64,000 bases of DNA from assembly GCA_015057085.1 (NCBI GenBank), contig SVFB01000027.1, positions 1 through 64,000 of the forward strand, written 5' to 3'. This DNA is from Lachnospiraceae bacterium. Its GTDB lineage: Bacteria; Bacillota; Clostridia; Lachnospirales; Lachnospiraceae. The translations under genes and the position numbers were made by a program. Below the pieces are notes generated by a model. The model saw only the letters and a list, made by a program, of their open reading frames with translations. It searched no databases and had not been told where the DNA came from. Shown here one piece after another: positions 17,500 to 26,504 of this stretch; the stretch's first letter is position 1; each line of letters starts with the position of its first letter.

Positions 17500-18786
17500 A
17501 TGATTGATATCAAATTTCTACGTGAAAATCCGGATGTTGTAAAACAGAATATCAAGAACAAGTTTCAGGAGCATAAGCTTCCACTTGTAGATGAAGTAAT
17601 CGAACTTGATCAGAAGGCACGCGCTGCACAGCAGGAAGCAGATGACCTTCGCAACAAGAAGAATAAGATTTCTAAGGAAATCGGTAAGCTCATGGGACAG
17701 GGCAAGAAGGAAGAGGCAGAGGCTGTTAAGAAAGAAGTAGCTGAAATCTCAGACCGTTTGAAGGAACTTGAGCCGATGGAGGCTGAACTCTCCGAGAAGG
17801 TTACAGAAATCATGATGAAGATTCCAAACATCATCGATCCATCTGTACCGATTGGAAAGGACGACAGCTGCAACGTAGAAATCGAGAAGTTCGGAGAGCC
17901 GGTAGTACCGGATTTCGAAATTCCATATCATACAGAGATTATGGAGAAATTCAACGGAATCGATTTGGATGCAGCCGGAAAGGTTGCCGGAAACGGATTC
18001 TATTATTTGATGGGAGATATTGCAAGACTTCATTCTGCAGTGATTTCCTATGCGAGAGATTTCATGATTGACAGAGGATTTACCTATTGCATCCCACCTT
18101 ACATGATTCGTTCAAACGTTGTAACAGGCGTTATGAGCTTCGAAGAGATGGATGCCATGATGTACAAGATCGAAGGAGAAGACCTCTACTTAATCGGAAC
18201 CTCAGAGCACTCCATGATCGGTAAATTTATTGATACCATCAATGACGAAGAGAAGCTTCCATACACCTTAACCAGCTATTCGCCATGCTTCCGTAAGGAA
18301 AAGGGTGCACACGGCATCGAAGAGCGTGGTGTATATCGTATTCATCAGTTCGAAAAGCAGGAGATGATCGTAGTATGTAAGCCTGAAGATTCAAAGAAAT
18401 ATTATGATATTCTCTGGAAGAATACCGTAGATTTATTCAGAAGCCTCGATATTCCGGTTCGTACTTTAGAGTGTTGCTCCGGAGATCTGGCAGATTTGAA
18501 AGTAAAGTCTTGCGACGTAGAAGCATGGTCACCACGCCAGAAGAAATATTTCGAAGTCGGAAGCTGTTCAAATCTTGGAGATGCACAGGCACGTCGTCTG
18601 AAAATCCGAGTAAAGGCTGCAGACGGAAGCAAGTACTTCGCACATACCTTAAACAACACTGTAGTAGCGCCTCCTAGAATGTTAATCGCATTCTTAGAGA
18701 ACAACTTAAACGAAGACGGCAGTGTAAACATTCCAAAGGTATTGCAGCCATATATGGGCGGCAAGACCAAATTAGAAGTGAAATAA
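17500..18786 (+). CDS. serS: Seryl-tRNA synthetase
   Basis: SerRS charges tRNA-Ser (and tRNA-Sec where present). The 428-residue class II enzyme begins with MIDIKFLRENPDVVKQN and a long antiparallel coiled-coil tRNA-binding arm (about 25-105). The catalytic core has TSEHSMIGKF and motif 2 FRKEKGAHGIEERGVYRIHQF. In motif 3 the usual GxGxxRT is replaced by NNTVVAPPRMLIA, a variant form that keeps the arginine. The start is ATG 17500 (AAAGAGG nine bases upstream) rather than GTG 17494. A stable hairpin follows the stop. Confidence 0.96.
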   Translation: MIDIKFLRENPDVVKQNIKNKFQEHKLPLVDEVIELDQKARAAQQEADDLRNKKNKISKEIGKLMGQGKKEEAEAVKKEVAEISDRLKELEPMEAELSEKVTEIMMKIPNIIDPSVPIGKDDSCNVEIEKFGEPVVPDFEIPYHTEIMEKFNGIDLDAAGKVAGNGFYYLMGDIARLHSAVISYARDFMIDRGFTYCIPPYMIRSNVVTGVMSFEEMDAMMYKIEGEDLYLIGTSEHSMIGKFIDTINDEEKLPYTLTSYSPCFRKEKGAHGIEERGVYRIHQFEKQEMIVVCKPEDSKKYYDILWKNTVDLFRSLDIPVRTLECCSGDLADLKVKSCDVEAWSPRQKKYFEVGSCSNLGDAQARRLKIRVKAADGSKYFAHTLNNTVVAPPRMLIAFLENNLNEDGSVNIPKVLQPYMGGKTKLEVK

Positions 18787-18799
18787 TTGGTAGAAATAA

Positions 18800-18832
18800 G
18801 AAAGTGGTACGCTAAGCGTGCCACTTTCCTAG
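18800..18832 (+). terminator. Hairpin terminator after serS
   Basis: A 13-base stem (18800-18812 with 18816-18828, one wobble pair) has the loop TAA. The stem is very stable, but the tail CTAGTTTG is poor in T. Confidence 0.7.
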
Positions 18833-18850
18833 TTTGACAAACATAGATAT

Positions 18851-20299
18851 ATGGGAAAGAAAAATAACTTAAAACGTAATTATATATATAACGTAAGCTA
18901 TCAGATTCTGGCCGTTCTAACCCCTTTGATTACCACTCCGTACATCTCCCGTGTGCTTGGAGTTGATCCAATCGGTGACTATAGCTACACCCAGTCTATT
19001 GTAGCCATCTTTGCAATGTTTGCGGCATTGGGCACTTTGATTTACGGCAATCGTGAAATCTCTTATGTACAAAGCGACCGAAAGGCATTTTCTAAAGTCT
19101 TCTGGGAAGTAGAAAGCTTAAGTGTGATTTCTGTAGTAACCGTAATGGTGGTCTATGGAATCTTTATAGCATTTCAGACGAGATATTTCACGTTGTTTCT
19201 AATTCAATCCATCACGCTTATTTCTGTGGCCTGCAATATCAGCTGGCTGTTTCAGGGATTGGAAGAGATTGGAAAAGTCGTATTGCGAAACATATTCGTC
19301 AGAATATTAAATGTAATTTTTACTTTTGTATTTATCAAAAGTCCGGAGCATATCTATCTCTATGTAGCCGGATTGGTTGCTTTAGAATGCATCGGAAATC
19401 TATCGGTATGGGCGTATTTGCCAAAGTATGTGGACAAGCCGGATTGGAAGAACATCCATCCGTTCCGCCACTTAAAGGGAACCATCCTTTTGTTTATTCC
19501 GACGATTGCAACCAGCATTTATACCATCTTTGATAAGACCATGATCGGTCTGTTCACAGATTCCAAAACCGAAAACGGATACTACGAACAGGCAATGAAA
19601 TTGGCAAAGACCGCATTGACTTTGGTCACAGCTTTAGAGGCTGTTATGATTCCGCGGGTGGGCGTACTCTTCTCAAATCAAAAAGAAGAGGAATTAAAAG
19701 AGCTGCTCTATCGCGTATATCGATTTGTATGGTTTTTAAGTTTGCCACTGGCACTGGGCCTTTTCTCTGTGGCAGATCACTTTGTCCCTTGGTTTTACGG
19801 ACCGGGATATGATAAAGTTGCTGTATTGTTAAAGGTGCTTTGCTTTATCATTCCACTCATCGGATTGAGTAATGTGACAGGAATTCAATATCTGATGACC
19901 ACAAAGAGAGAAAGCTTTGTAACCAGAACCGTTTGCCTAGGGGCAGCCGTAAACTTAATTTTAAATTTGATTTTTATTCCGCAGATTTATTCCGTAGGAG
20001 CAGCAGCCACTTCCGTTGTGGCAGAGCTTATGATTACATCAGCGCAATTGTTCCTTGTGAGAAAGGAATTATCGATTCCACGTATCTTAATCAGCGGATG
20101 GAAATATATGATCGCCGTCATTGTGATGGCGGTGGCACTATTCTTTGAAGGAAAGCTGTTTGAAACAGGAGCCGTAGGTTCGGTGGTTTTAATCATCAGC
20201 GGTGGCGTAATTTACCTGGTTGTTTTAATGATTTTAAGAGATGCACTCTTGCTCGATACAATCAAAAGCGTGTATCATAAACTAAGAAAATCATCATAA
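18851..20299 (+). CDS. Wzx-type polysaccharide flippase (MOP superfamily)
   Basis: A 482-residue polytopic membrane protein with about 12-14 hydrophobic helices. It starts with the family-typical NYIYNVSYQILAVLTPLITTPYISRVLG, and CNISWLFQGLEEI also matches RfbX/TuaB-like flippases, which move lipid-linked oligosaccharide repeat units across the membrane. It sits 8 kb before the polysaccharide locus among housekeeping genes, yet is the only flippase gene in the window. It may serve the Wzy-like protein at 33073, but that is inference. No Shine-Dalgarno sequence precedes the ATG. The last codons are part of a 13-base tandem duplication. Confidence 0.9.
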   Translation: MGKKNNLKRNYIYNVSYQILAVLTPLITTPYISRVLGVDPIGDYSYTQSIVAIFAMFAALGTLIYGNREISYVQSDRKAFSKVFWEVESLSVISVVTVMVVYGIFIAFQTRYFTLFLIQSITLISVACNISWLFQGLEEIGKVVLRNIFVRILNVIFTFVFIKSPEHIYLYVAGLVALECIGNLSVWAYLPKYVDKPDWKNIHPFRHLKGTILLFIPTIATSIYTIFDKTMIGLFTDSKTENGYYEQAMKLAKTALTLVTALEAVMIPRVGVLFSNQKEEELKELLYRVYRFVWFLSLPLALGLFSVADHFVPWFYGPGYDKVAVLLKVLCFIIPLIGLSNVTGIQYLMTTKRESFVTRTVCLGAAVNLILNLIFIPQIYSVGAAATSVVAELMITSAQLFLVRKELSIPRILISGWKYMIAVIVMAVALFFEGKLFETGAVGSVVLIISGGVIYLVVLMILRDALLLDTIKSVYHKLRKSS

Positions 20300-20313
20300 G
20301 AAATCATCATAAG
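20288..20313 (+). repeat. Perfect 13-base tandem duplication across the flippase stop codon
   Basis: AAATCATCATAAG occurs twice head to tail (20288-20300, 20301-20313). Each copy encodes Ser-Ser-stop, so the stop codon itself is duplicated. Confidence 0.85.
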
Positions 20314-20325
20314 AAAGGGATAATT

Positions 20326-21147
20326 ATGATTATCAGAAACATTGAACTCGAAATAGTATGCGGCGTCACAAGCACGATTCCGGATACGGATTTACCGGAA
20401 ATTGCATTCGCGGGAAAGTCCAATGTTGGAAAATCTTCGCTGATTAATACGCTGATTAACCGAAAAGGTTTGGCGCGTACCTCATCTCAGCCGGGAAAGA
20501 CACAAACCATCAACTTTTATAATGTGAACAAAGTGATGTACATGGTGGATTTGCCGGGATATGGATATGCCAGGGCAAATGAAGAAATCAAGGCGCAGTG
20601 GGGAAAGATGATAGAGCGTTATCTTCATCAATCAAAGCAGTTAAAAGCAGTCTTTTTGCTGATCGACATTCGTCATGAGCCATCGGACAACGATCAGCTT
20701 ATGTACCGCTGGATGGTGGAGCAGGGCTATTCGCCGGTTATCATTGCAACCAAGGCCGACAAGGTATCTGCGCAGATGGTGGATCGTCAGATTCGCTTGA
20801 TTCGAAAAGTGCTTCGCACACCGGTGAACACTCCGGTTATCGCTTTTTCATCCGTGACAAAGGAAGGCACAAGAGAAATCTGGCAAGTCATGGAGACCAT
20901 CGCATTTGGCGCGCCAATCGTAGAAGAGACACGCTCTATGCAGCGCGAGCGCTATGAGCGGGAAAAGCAGCTTGAATTAGAAGAGGCAAAAGCGCAGGCC
21001 GAGGCCCGTGGCGAAACCTTCGTGCAAAAGAAAGAACGTTGGAAGAAGACGGATAAGCCGGTGGCTAAGAAGACTTTGAACAAGCGTCGCGAAAAGAAGG
21101 CGAAGAAGCATAAAGAATTAGGCAAGAATCCAAACAAACGCAAATAG
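20326..21147 (+). CDS. engB: YihA/YsxC family ribosome-biogenesis GTPase with a long basic tail
   Basis: EngB (YsxC/YihA) is an essential GTPase for late assembly of the 50S ribosomal subunit. The G motifs are clear: G1 GKSNVGKSS (residues 30-38), G3 in DLPGYGYA, G4 TKADK (about 145) and G5 FSSVTKEG. The usual protein is about 195-200 residues. This one has 273 because of a highly charged C-terminal tail (from about 197) rich in Arg, Lys, Glu and Gln, probably a coiled coil ending in a polybasic stretch. The tail may strengthen rRNA binding (inference). It starts at ATG 20326 after AAAGGGA. Confidence 0.93.
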   Translation: MIIRNIELEIVCGVTSTIPDTDLPEIAFAGKSNVGKSSLINTLINRKGLARTSSQPGKTQTINFYNVNKVMYMVDLPGYGYARANEEIKAQWGKMIERYLHQSKQLKAVFLLIDIRHEPSDNDQLMYRWMVEQGYSPVIIATKADKVSAQMVDRQIRLIRKVLRTPVNTPVIAFSSVTKEGTREIWQVMETIAFGAPIVEETRSMQRERYEREKQLELEEAKAQAEARGETFVQKKERWKKTDKPVAKKTLNKRREKKAKKHKELGKNPNKRK

Positions 21148-21165
21148 ATAGTATTTGAGGCGAAA

Positions 21166-22299
21166 ATGATGAAAACAAGAACATATGTAGCACTGATGCT
21201 GGCAGTGATTCTCGTCCTATCCGTGGGATTAACCGGATTGTATGTGCACTCGCAGGAGCCTGCTACAGACAGTACAGAGGACCTTTTGGTTGTGACTTCC
21301 TTTTATCCGATTTACATCGCCACCATCAATGTGGTGGGAGACACAGAAGGTGTGACCGTTAAGAACATGAGCGAGCCACAAACCGGTTGTCTGCACGATT
21401 ATCAAATGACAACCGAGGATATGCGACTGGTATCCACCGCAGATGTCTTTGTGGTAAACGGCGGCGGGATCGAATCCTTTATCGAAGATGTGGTGGAACA
21501 ATATAAGAACTTATACCTTATCACGGCAACATCAAATCTGGAATTAATTTCCGAGGACGACGAAGAAGAACACGAACACGAATCAGAGAAAAGCACAACA
21601 GAAGAAGACGCAACAGAAGAAAGCACAACAGAAGAAAGCATATCAGAAGAAGACGCAACAGTAGAAAATACAACAGAAGAAAGCACATCTGGAGAAAGCG
21701 CAACAGAAGCAAGTACAACAGAAGAGAGTACATCGGATTCTGAAGAGCATGAACACGACCATGGTGAGGTAAATGCTCATGCCTGGATGAGCGTCTCTTA
21801 TTACAGACAGATGGTTTCTACTATTGCAGCGGAATTGAGCAAGGCGGATCCGGCGCATGCCGACGAATATGAAAAGAATGCCGCTGCCTACGACGAGAAG
21901 CTGGCAGAACTTTATGAAGAAGAGCAGGAATTGGCAACTCAGTTGAACGGTCAGGATATCGTGATTTTCCATGAAGCTTATGCTTATCTGGCGCAGGATT
22001 TGGGACTGGATGTGGCATATGTGCTGGATTTGGATGAGGAGCGCGAGGTTTCGGCCGGTGAGGTTTCGGAAACCTTAGATGCCATCAATGAGCATGAAGT
22101 GAAATATATTTTTGCAGAGAAGACCTATGGCGAGAAGATGGGTACGACAATGGAGCAGGATAGCGATGTGACAGCGATTTATCTGAATCCGCTGACACGC
22201 TCGTTGGAGGATGAGACAGATGCTCAATCCTATGAAGAGTCAGATTACTATCTGATTGCCATGAGACAAAATTTTGAATTGATTCGGGAAAACTTATGA
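21166..22299 (+). CDS. Zinc/manganese ABC transporter substrate-binding protein (ZnuA-like)
   Basis: A 377-residue extracellular metal-binding protein held by an N-terminal hydrophobic signal/anchor (about 8-28; no lipobox Cys). Expected metal ligands are His in CLHDYQMTTEDM, His in NAHAWMS and His in FHEAYAYLA. Between the first two lies a low-complexity insert of about 80 residues, rich in Thr, Glu and Ser (TTEES-type repeats) and bordered by EHEHE and EHEHDHG, an expanded version of the His-rich loop of ZnuA/AdcA. It heads a three-gene transporter operon with overlapping genes. TGAGG (21156-21160) suits ATG 21169 as well as ATG 21166. Confidence 0.9.
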   Translation: MMKTRTYVALMLAVILVLSVGLTGLYVHSQEPATDSTEDLLVVTSFYPIYIATINVVGDTEGVTVKNMSEPQTGCLHDYQMTTEDMRLVSTADVFVVNGGGIESFIEDVVEQYKNLYLITATSNLELISEDDEEEHEHESEKSTTEEDATEESTTEESISEEDATVENTTEESTSGESATEASTTEESTSDSEEHEHDHGEVNAHAWMSVSYYRQMVSTIAAELSKADPAHADEYEKNAAAYDEKLAELYEEEQELATQLNGQDIVIFHEAYAYLAQDLGLDVAYVLDLDEEREVSAGEVSETLDAINEHEVKYIFAEKTYGEKMGTTMEQDSDVTAIYLNPLTRSLEDETDAQSYEESDYYLIAMRQNFELIRENL

Positions 22300-23039
22300 A
22301 AAAGATTATCAAAGCCTGTGGCTTTCATTGTATCAAAGTAAATCATCTCGGCGTATCATTTGGAGAGCAGGTCGTGCTTGAGGATGTGAATCTTCATGTG
22401 CACTGCAATTCTCTGATGGCAATCATTGGCCAGAATGGTGCGGGTAAATCCACCCTGGTGCGCGCGCTCCTTGGCGATGTGCCTTACACAGGAAATGTAG
22501 AATTCCGAGATATCAAAGACGGACATATGCAGAAGCTGAAAATCGGATATGTTCCGCAAAAATTAAATGTAGATAAAAATACTCCGTTATCGGTTTATGA
22601 TCTGATAGCAAGTTATCAATTCCGCTTTCCGGTATTTCTTGCAAAGAAGCGTGATTTGTATGGCAAGATTAAAGAGGCTCTTTCTGTATTCGAAGCAGAG
22701 GATTTGATTGACCGTCAGGTTTGCAATCTTTCCGGCGGACAGTTGCAACGCGTGCTCTTATCCATGTCCTTTATGGACGAGCCGCATCTGCTTTTACTGG
22801 ATGAGCCGGTATCCGGCGTGGATCAAAACGGTATGGACTTGTTTTATGAGACCATCAGCCGAATCAAAGACGAATACGATTTGGCAATCATTTTGATTTC
22901 CCATGATTTGGATTACGTGAGAAAGTATGCAGATCAGGTGGTGCTTTTGGATAAATCCGTGCGGGCTTCAGGTTCGCCGGCTGAGGTATATGGCACAGAA
23001 GCATTCCGGGAGACTTTTGGAGCAGGAGGTGACAAATAA
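22296..23039 (+). CDS. Metal ABC transporter ATP-binding protein (ZnuC-like)
   Basis: A 247-residue ATPase that powers metal uptake through the permease encoded next. Walker A is GQNGAGKST, the signature is LSGGQLQRV, Walker B is LLLLDEPVSGVD and the switch His lies in ISHDLDYV. A short Cys/His-containing N-terminal extension (KKIIKACGFHCIKV) precedes the normal start of the fold. The ATG overlaps the stop of the binding-protein gene by four bases, so the genes are translationally coupled. Zinc is the likelier metal because of the His-rich loop in the partner. Confidence 0.93.
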   Translation: MKKIIKACGFHCIKVNHLGVSFGEQVVLEDVNLHVHCNSLMAIIGQNGAGKSTLVRALLGDVPYTGNVEFRDIKDGHMQKLKIGYVPQKLNVDKNTPLSVYDLIASYQFRFPVFLAKKRDLYGKIKEALSVFEAEDLIDRQVCNLSGGQLQRVLLSMSFMDEPHLLLLDEPVSGVDQNGMDLFYETISRIKDEYDLAIILISHDLDYVRKYADQVVLLDKSVRASGSPAEVYGTEAFRETFGAGGDK

Positions 23040-23851
23040 TGGATTTTGCAGCATTATTTCAATACTCCTTTATGCGCATCGCCTTTTTGGCAGTGCTAAT
23101 CATCACTCCACTGTTTGGTCTGCTTGGCACTATGATTGTGACAAAGAAGATGGCCTATTTCTCAGATGCGCTGGGACATTCCGCCATCACCGGAATCGCA
23201 GTGGGGGTAATCTGCGGAATGCAAAATACGACGGTTTCAATGGTCATCTTCGCCATCGTATTTGCACTGCTTTTGAACTGGATCAACGCAAAGGCATTCG
23301 CATCTACGGATACGGTGATTTCCGTATTCTCCAGCTGTGCATTGGCAATTGGTCTGGCAATTCTCTCAAGAGGCGGAAATTTCAGTCAGTATTCCGGCCT
23401 TTTGGTGGGGGATATCTTAAGCATCACAAAGGGCGAAGTGATCGCACTTTTGGTAGTATTTGTGATTACAATGATCTTTTATTTGATTTGCTATAATGCG
23501 GTCACCGCCATATCCATCAGTCCGATTCTTGCAAAGAGCAGACATATTCCGGTGCAATTGATGGAGAATCTATTTGCAGTATTAGTCGCAGTGATTGTTA
23601 CTTTTTCTATCAAATGGGTGGGAATTTTGATTATCAATGCGCTTTTAATCCTGCCGGCGGCAGCTGCCCGCAATGTCTCAAAAAATGCCAGAACCTATAC
23701 CGGATACGCAATCATCTTTTCCATGTTTTCCGGAATCGTAGGCTTGTTTGTAAGCTATTTCACAAATGTGGCCACAGGCCCGATGATTGTAATTGTGGCA
23801 AGCGTCATCTATTTTGGAACACTCTTAGGTCAGAAACTGAATCTTAAGTAA
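23039..23851 (+). CDS. Metal ABC transporter permease (ZnuB-like)
   Basis: A 270-residue integral membrane protein with about eight helices, of the ABC-3 family for zinc/manganese/iron. The blocks KKMAYFSDALGHSAITGIAVG and KWVGILIINALLILPAAAAR are typical. Its ATG shares one base with the TAA of the ATPase gene (TAATG), so it is tightly coupled. A strong terminator at 23921 ends the operon. No Zur box could be recognised upstream of the operon. Confidence 0.93.
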   Translation: MDFAALFQYSFMRIAFLAVLIITPLFGLLGTMIVTKKMAYFSDALGHSAITGIAVGVICGMQNTTVSMVIFAIVFALLLNWINAKAFASTDTVISVFSSCALAIGLAILSRGGNFSQYSGLLVGDILSITKGEVIALLVVFVITMIFYLICYNAVTAISISPILAKSRHIPVQLMENLFAVLVAVIVTFSIKWVGILIINALLILPAAAARNVSKNARTYTGYAIIFSMFSGIVGLFVSYFTNVATGPMIVIVASVIYFGTLLGQKLNLK

Positions 23852-23920
23852 TTTTTAATAATTGGCAGAAATCAAAGGTACCTTCAAGAAGTGAGAAAAC
23901 CTTTGAGAAATCAAGGCTTA

Positions 23921-23957
23921 AAGGGCTATCGAAGAAAATCTTTCGATAGCCCTTTTC
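23921..23957 (+). terminator. Intrinsic terminator of the metal transporter operon
   Basis: AAGGGCTATCGAA (23921-23933) pairs perfectly with TTCGATAGCCCTT (23942-23954), followed by TTTTC. Confidence 0.92.
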
Positions 23958-23958
23958 A

Positions 23959-23987
23959 TTTGCAAAAAGTGCTTTATATGGTATAAT
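23959..23987 (+). promoter_or_regulatory. Promoter for the two membrane-protein genes before cdaA
   Basis: TTTGCA (23959-23964), 17 bases, then TGG plus TATAAT (23982-23987), an extended -10 promoter, 37 bases before the ATG at 24024. Confidence 0.7.
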
Positions 23988-24023
23988 TCAAAAGAATGTA
24001 TAACTATGCGCAGGAGACATATT

Positions 24024-24419
24024 ATGCTTAATGAAGAAAAGATAAAGGAACAATATCAACTGGCGCTGATTGACCAGAAGGAAGAAAAAACTTTGGAGAA
24101 CCATCGCCTTTTTTATCGCTCAGACTATATTTCAAAAGAATTATTAAAAAGCTTCTTTTCAGGAACCATCACATTTATCCTGCTGGCGCTGCTGGCTCTG
24201 TTTAGGGATATCGATGCTTTGATGGTCAAAATCAATAAAATCGATTATGAGTCATTTGCGATGCAATTCATTGCAGTATATCTGGCATTTATGGCTATCT
24301 ATTTTATCGCGACCTATGTGATTTATGCACTTCGATATGAGAAGCAAAAGTCTAAGGTCAAAACCTATCGAACCCATTTAAAGAGACTTAACAAACTTTA
24401 CGGGAAGGATGAGAAGTAG
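24024..24419 (+). CDS. Small membrane protein of unknown function
   Basis: A 131-residue protein with a charged N-terminal helix, two membrane segments (about 45-65 and 88-110) and a Lys/Arg-rich C-terminal tail. No family is recognised. The start is ATG 24024, six bases after AGGAGA (24012-24017); the ATG at 24006 lacks a ribosome site. It is followed after eight bases by a larger membrane protein and shares its promoter, so the two may work together. Confidence 0.75.
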   Translation: MLNEEKIKEQYQLALIDQKEEKTLENHRLFYRSDYISKELLKSFFSGTITFILLALLALFRDIDALMVKINKIDYESFAMQFIAVYLAFMAIYFIATYVIYALRYEKQKSKVKTYRTHLKRLNKLYGKDEK

Positions 24420-24427
24420 GAGGAATC

Positions 24428-25456
24428 ATGGCAAGATTATTGGAGATTAAAGCCTCGATTGTTCGCTTTTATGCGAAATTCGACACTTATATTAATATGT
24501 TACTGAAATTTATATTGGCAATGGTATTGTTTTTGATCGTCAAAAATGGCCTCGGATATATGAAGCTGGTCAGCTCAGTACCGATTATCCTCATCATTGC
24601 ATTGATTTGCTGCCTGTTGCCGATTTCCGCAACACTTTGGATTGGCGGAATCGTGGTACTTCTTGATTTGTATTCCCTTACCAAGGAAGCAGCAATTGTA
24701 GGATTGATTTTATTTGCAGTGGTATATTTCGTATACTTCCGCTTCTGCCCAAAGGACAGCACAATCGCAGCACTGACTCCGATTATGGGCAAGCTTGGAA
24801 TCCCATATGTGATGCCAGTTATGAGTGGTCTCTTGAGACCAATCTATTCCGTAATTTCCATTGCATGTGGAACCATTGTCTATTATTTCTTAGATGGCGT
24901 TCGTCAGAATGCAGCGATGCTGACATCCGCTTCCGAAAATTCCAGCTCCGAGAAGCTGAAGGTTTTGGTTGGATTGATTGCAGACAATAAAGAAATGGAT
25001 GCAGTGCTGATTTCGATGGTATTGGCATCTTTGATTATTTATCTGATTCGCAGATTAAAGGTTGATTACGCATGGTCCATTGCCTGGATCGCAGGTGTAT
25101 TGGTGCAGTTGTTATCCGTAATCGTGGTAAGCCTGATTCTCAGCGTGAGCCCGCATATTGCAGGACTGATCGTGGGAAGCTTGCTGGGCGTTGTAGTGGG
25201 AGTCGTGCTTCAGTTCTTCTGCATGAATCTGGATTATCAGCGTGTGGAACGCGTACAGTACGAGGATGATGAATACTATTACTATGTGACAGCAGTTCCG
25301 AAGCGTGTTGTAGCTGCAAAGGAAAAGCAGGTAAAACAGTTTGGAAATACCGGACGCATCCCGCGTACACAACAGGTGCCAACCGGAGATACCACGGTGC
25401 TTGACCGCAAGGCATTGGCACAGGAATTAGATATCGATGAGGATCTTCTGAAATAA
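24428..25456 (+). CDS. Polytopic membrane protein of unknown function
   Basis: A 342-residue protein with about 8-9 hydrophobic helices (from about residue 22 to 260) and a soluble C-terminal tail that contains an acidic DDEYYYY patch and a basic stretch. I have no family name for it. It precedes the diadenylate cyclase gene by 139 bases and follows a small membrane protein by eight, with AGGAGG at the start. Its position suggests an envelope role, but nothing in it indicates transport or catalysis. Confidence 0.75.
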   Translation: MARLLEIKASIVRFYAKFDTYINMLLKFILAMVLFLIVKNGLGYMKLVSSVPIILIIALICCLLPISATLWIGGIVVLLDLYSLTKEAAIVGLILFAVVYFVYFRFCPKDSTIAALTPIMGKLGIPYVMPVMSGLLRPIYSVISIACGTIVYYFLDGVRQNAAMLTSASENSSSEKLKVLVGLIADNKEMDAVLISMVLASLIIYLIRRLKVDYAWSIAWIAGVLVQLLSVIVVSLILSVSPHIAGLIVGSLLGVVVGVVLQFFCMNLDYQRVERVQYEDDEYYYYVTAVPKRVVAAKEKQVKQFGNTGRIPRTQQVPTGDTTVLDRKALAQELDIDEDLLK

Positions 25457-25520
25457 TTACTAAAAGTGAATCACAACGAAGATTCAATCGAACGAAAATC
25501 GAAAATAATAATAAACGAAA

Positions 25521-25571
25521 TCAAAAGATCAAAAGATTAAAAGAAATTAAAAAGAATCAATAAGAATCAAT
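25521..25571 (+). repeat. A-rich short tandem repeats in the spacer before cdaA
   Basis: TCAAAAGA occurs twice from 25521 and AAGAATCAAT twice at 25552-25561 and 25562-25571, in a purine-rich spacer that leads into the cdaA ribosome site. Confidence 0.65.
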
Positions 25572-25595
25572 AAGAGAAAGGAGGGAACGAAATAC

Positions 25596-26504
25596 ATGCT
25601 TACAAAATTTCATGGACTGATTAATAGTTTTTGGCAAAAAGCATCCGAATTCATTGGAATTCCGGACATTAGTATTTCACTGATCGATGTCATCGAGATC
25701 TTGATCATCGCCTTCCTGTTTTACCATTTTTTGATATGGATCAAGACCACCAGAGCCTGGACCCTGTTCAAAGGAATTCTGGTCATCTTGTTATTTGTCT
25801 TGATCGCAGCCATCTTCCAGATGAATACCATTCTCTGGATTGCGCAGAATACACTTTCCGTTGGTTTGATTGCACTCGTTGTAATCTTCCAGCCGGAGCT
25901 TCGCAAGGCACTCGAAAGCCTTGGAAACAGACGTCTCTTCGGTCGTATCTTTGATATCACAAAGGAAGAGGCAACCAAATTCTCCGACAAAACCATCGAT
26001 GAGCTGATTCGCGCAAGCTACGCCATGGGCAAAGAAAAGACAGGAGCCCTCATCGTAATCGAAGACGAAATTTTGCTGACAGAATACATCCGCACCGGTA
26101 TTGATGTGGACGCGATTTTAACCAGTCAGCTTTTAATCAATATATTCGAGAAGAACACACCATTGCATGATGGAGCAGTCATTGTGCGCGGCGACCGCGT
26201 GGTTTCAGCCACCTGTTATCTGCCGCTTTCAGACAGCATCTCCATCAGCAAGGACCTTGGCACCAGACATCGTGCGGCCATCGGTGTCAGCGAAGCCTCC
26301 GATTCCATGACCATCATCGTATCAGAAGAAACCGGAAAGGTATCGCTGGCTTATCACGGTCAGATTTACCACGATATCAGCCAGGAAGAATTGCGGGAGA
26401 AATTGGTTTATCTTCAGACACGAAACTACGAAGCAAAGAGCTTTGAATTATTCAAGAGGAGGAAGAAGAATGGGCAAAAAGATTCTGAACACTCTGACGA
26501 ATAA
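25596..26504 (+). CDS. cdaA: Membrane diadenylate cyclase CdaA
   Basis: CdaA joins two ATP molecules to c-di-AMP, the second messenger that controls potassium uptake, osmolyte balance and cell-wall stress. The protein has three N-terminal membrane helices (about 28-98). The DAC domain follows, with the catalytic DGA (192-194) and RHR (224-226) motifs intact. It is 302 residues long, somewhat more than Bacillus CdaA because of a charged C-terminal tail. It starts at ATG after AAAGGAGGG. Its end overlaps the start of its regulator CdaR by 35 bases. Confidence 0.96.
   Translation: MLTKFHGLINSFWQKASEFIGIPDISISLIDVIEILIIAFLFYHFLIWIKTTRAWTLFKGILVILLFVLIAAIFQMNTILWIAQNTLSVGLIALVVIFQPELRKALESLGNRRLFGRIFDITKEEATKFSDKTIDELIRASYAMGKEKTGALIVIEDEILLTEYIRTGIDVDAILTSQLLINIFEKNTPLHDGAVIVRGDRVVSATCYLPLSDSISISKDLGTRHRAAIGVSEASDSMTIIVSEETGKVSLAYHGQIYHDISQEELREKLVYLQTRNYEAKSFELFKRRKKNGQKDSEHSDE

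Noticed and set aside
18834-18839. TTGACA before the flippase gene
   Set aside because: A -10 box at the correct distance would lie inside the coding region, and none is seen there.
23873-23906. Short inverted repeats (TCAAAGGT/ACCTTTGA, AAGGTACCTT) after the metal permease gene
   Set aside because: They are weak next to the perfect terminator at 23921 and no role can be supported.
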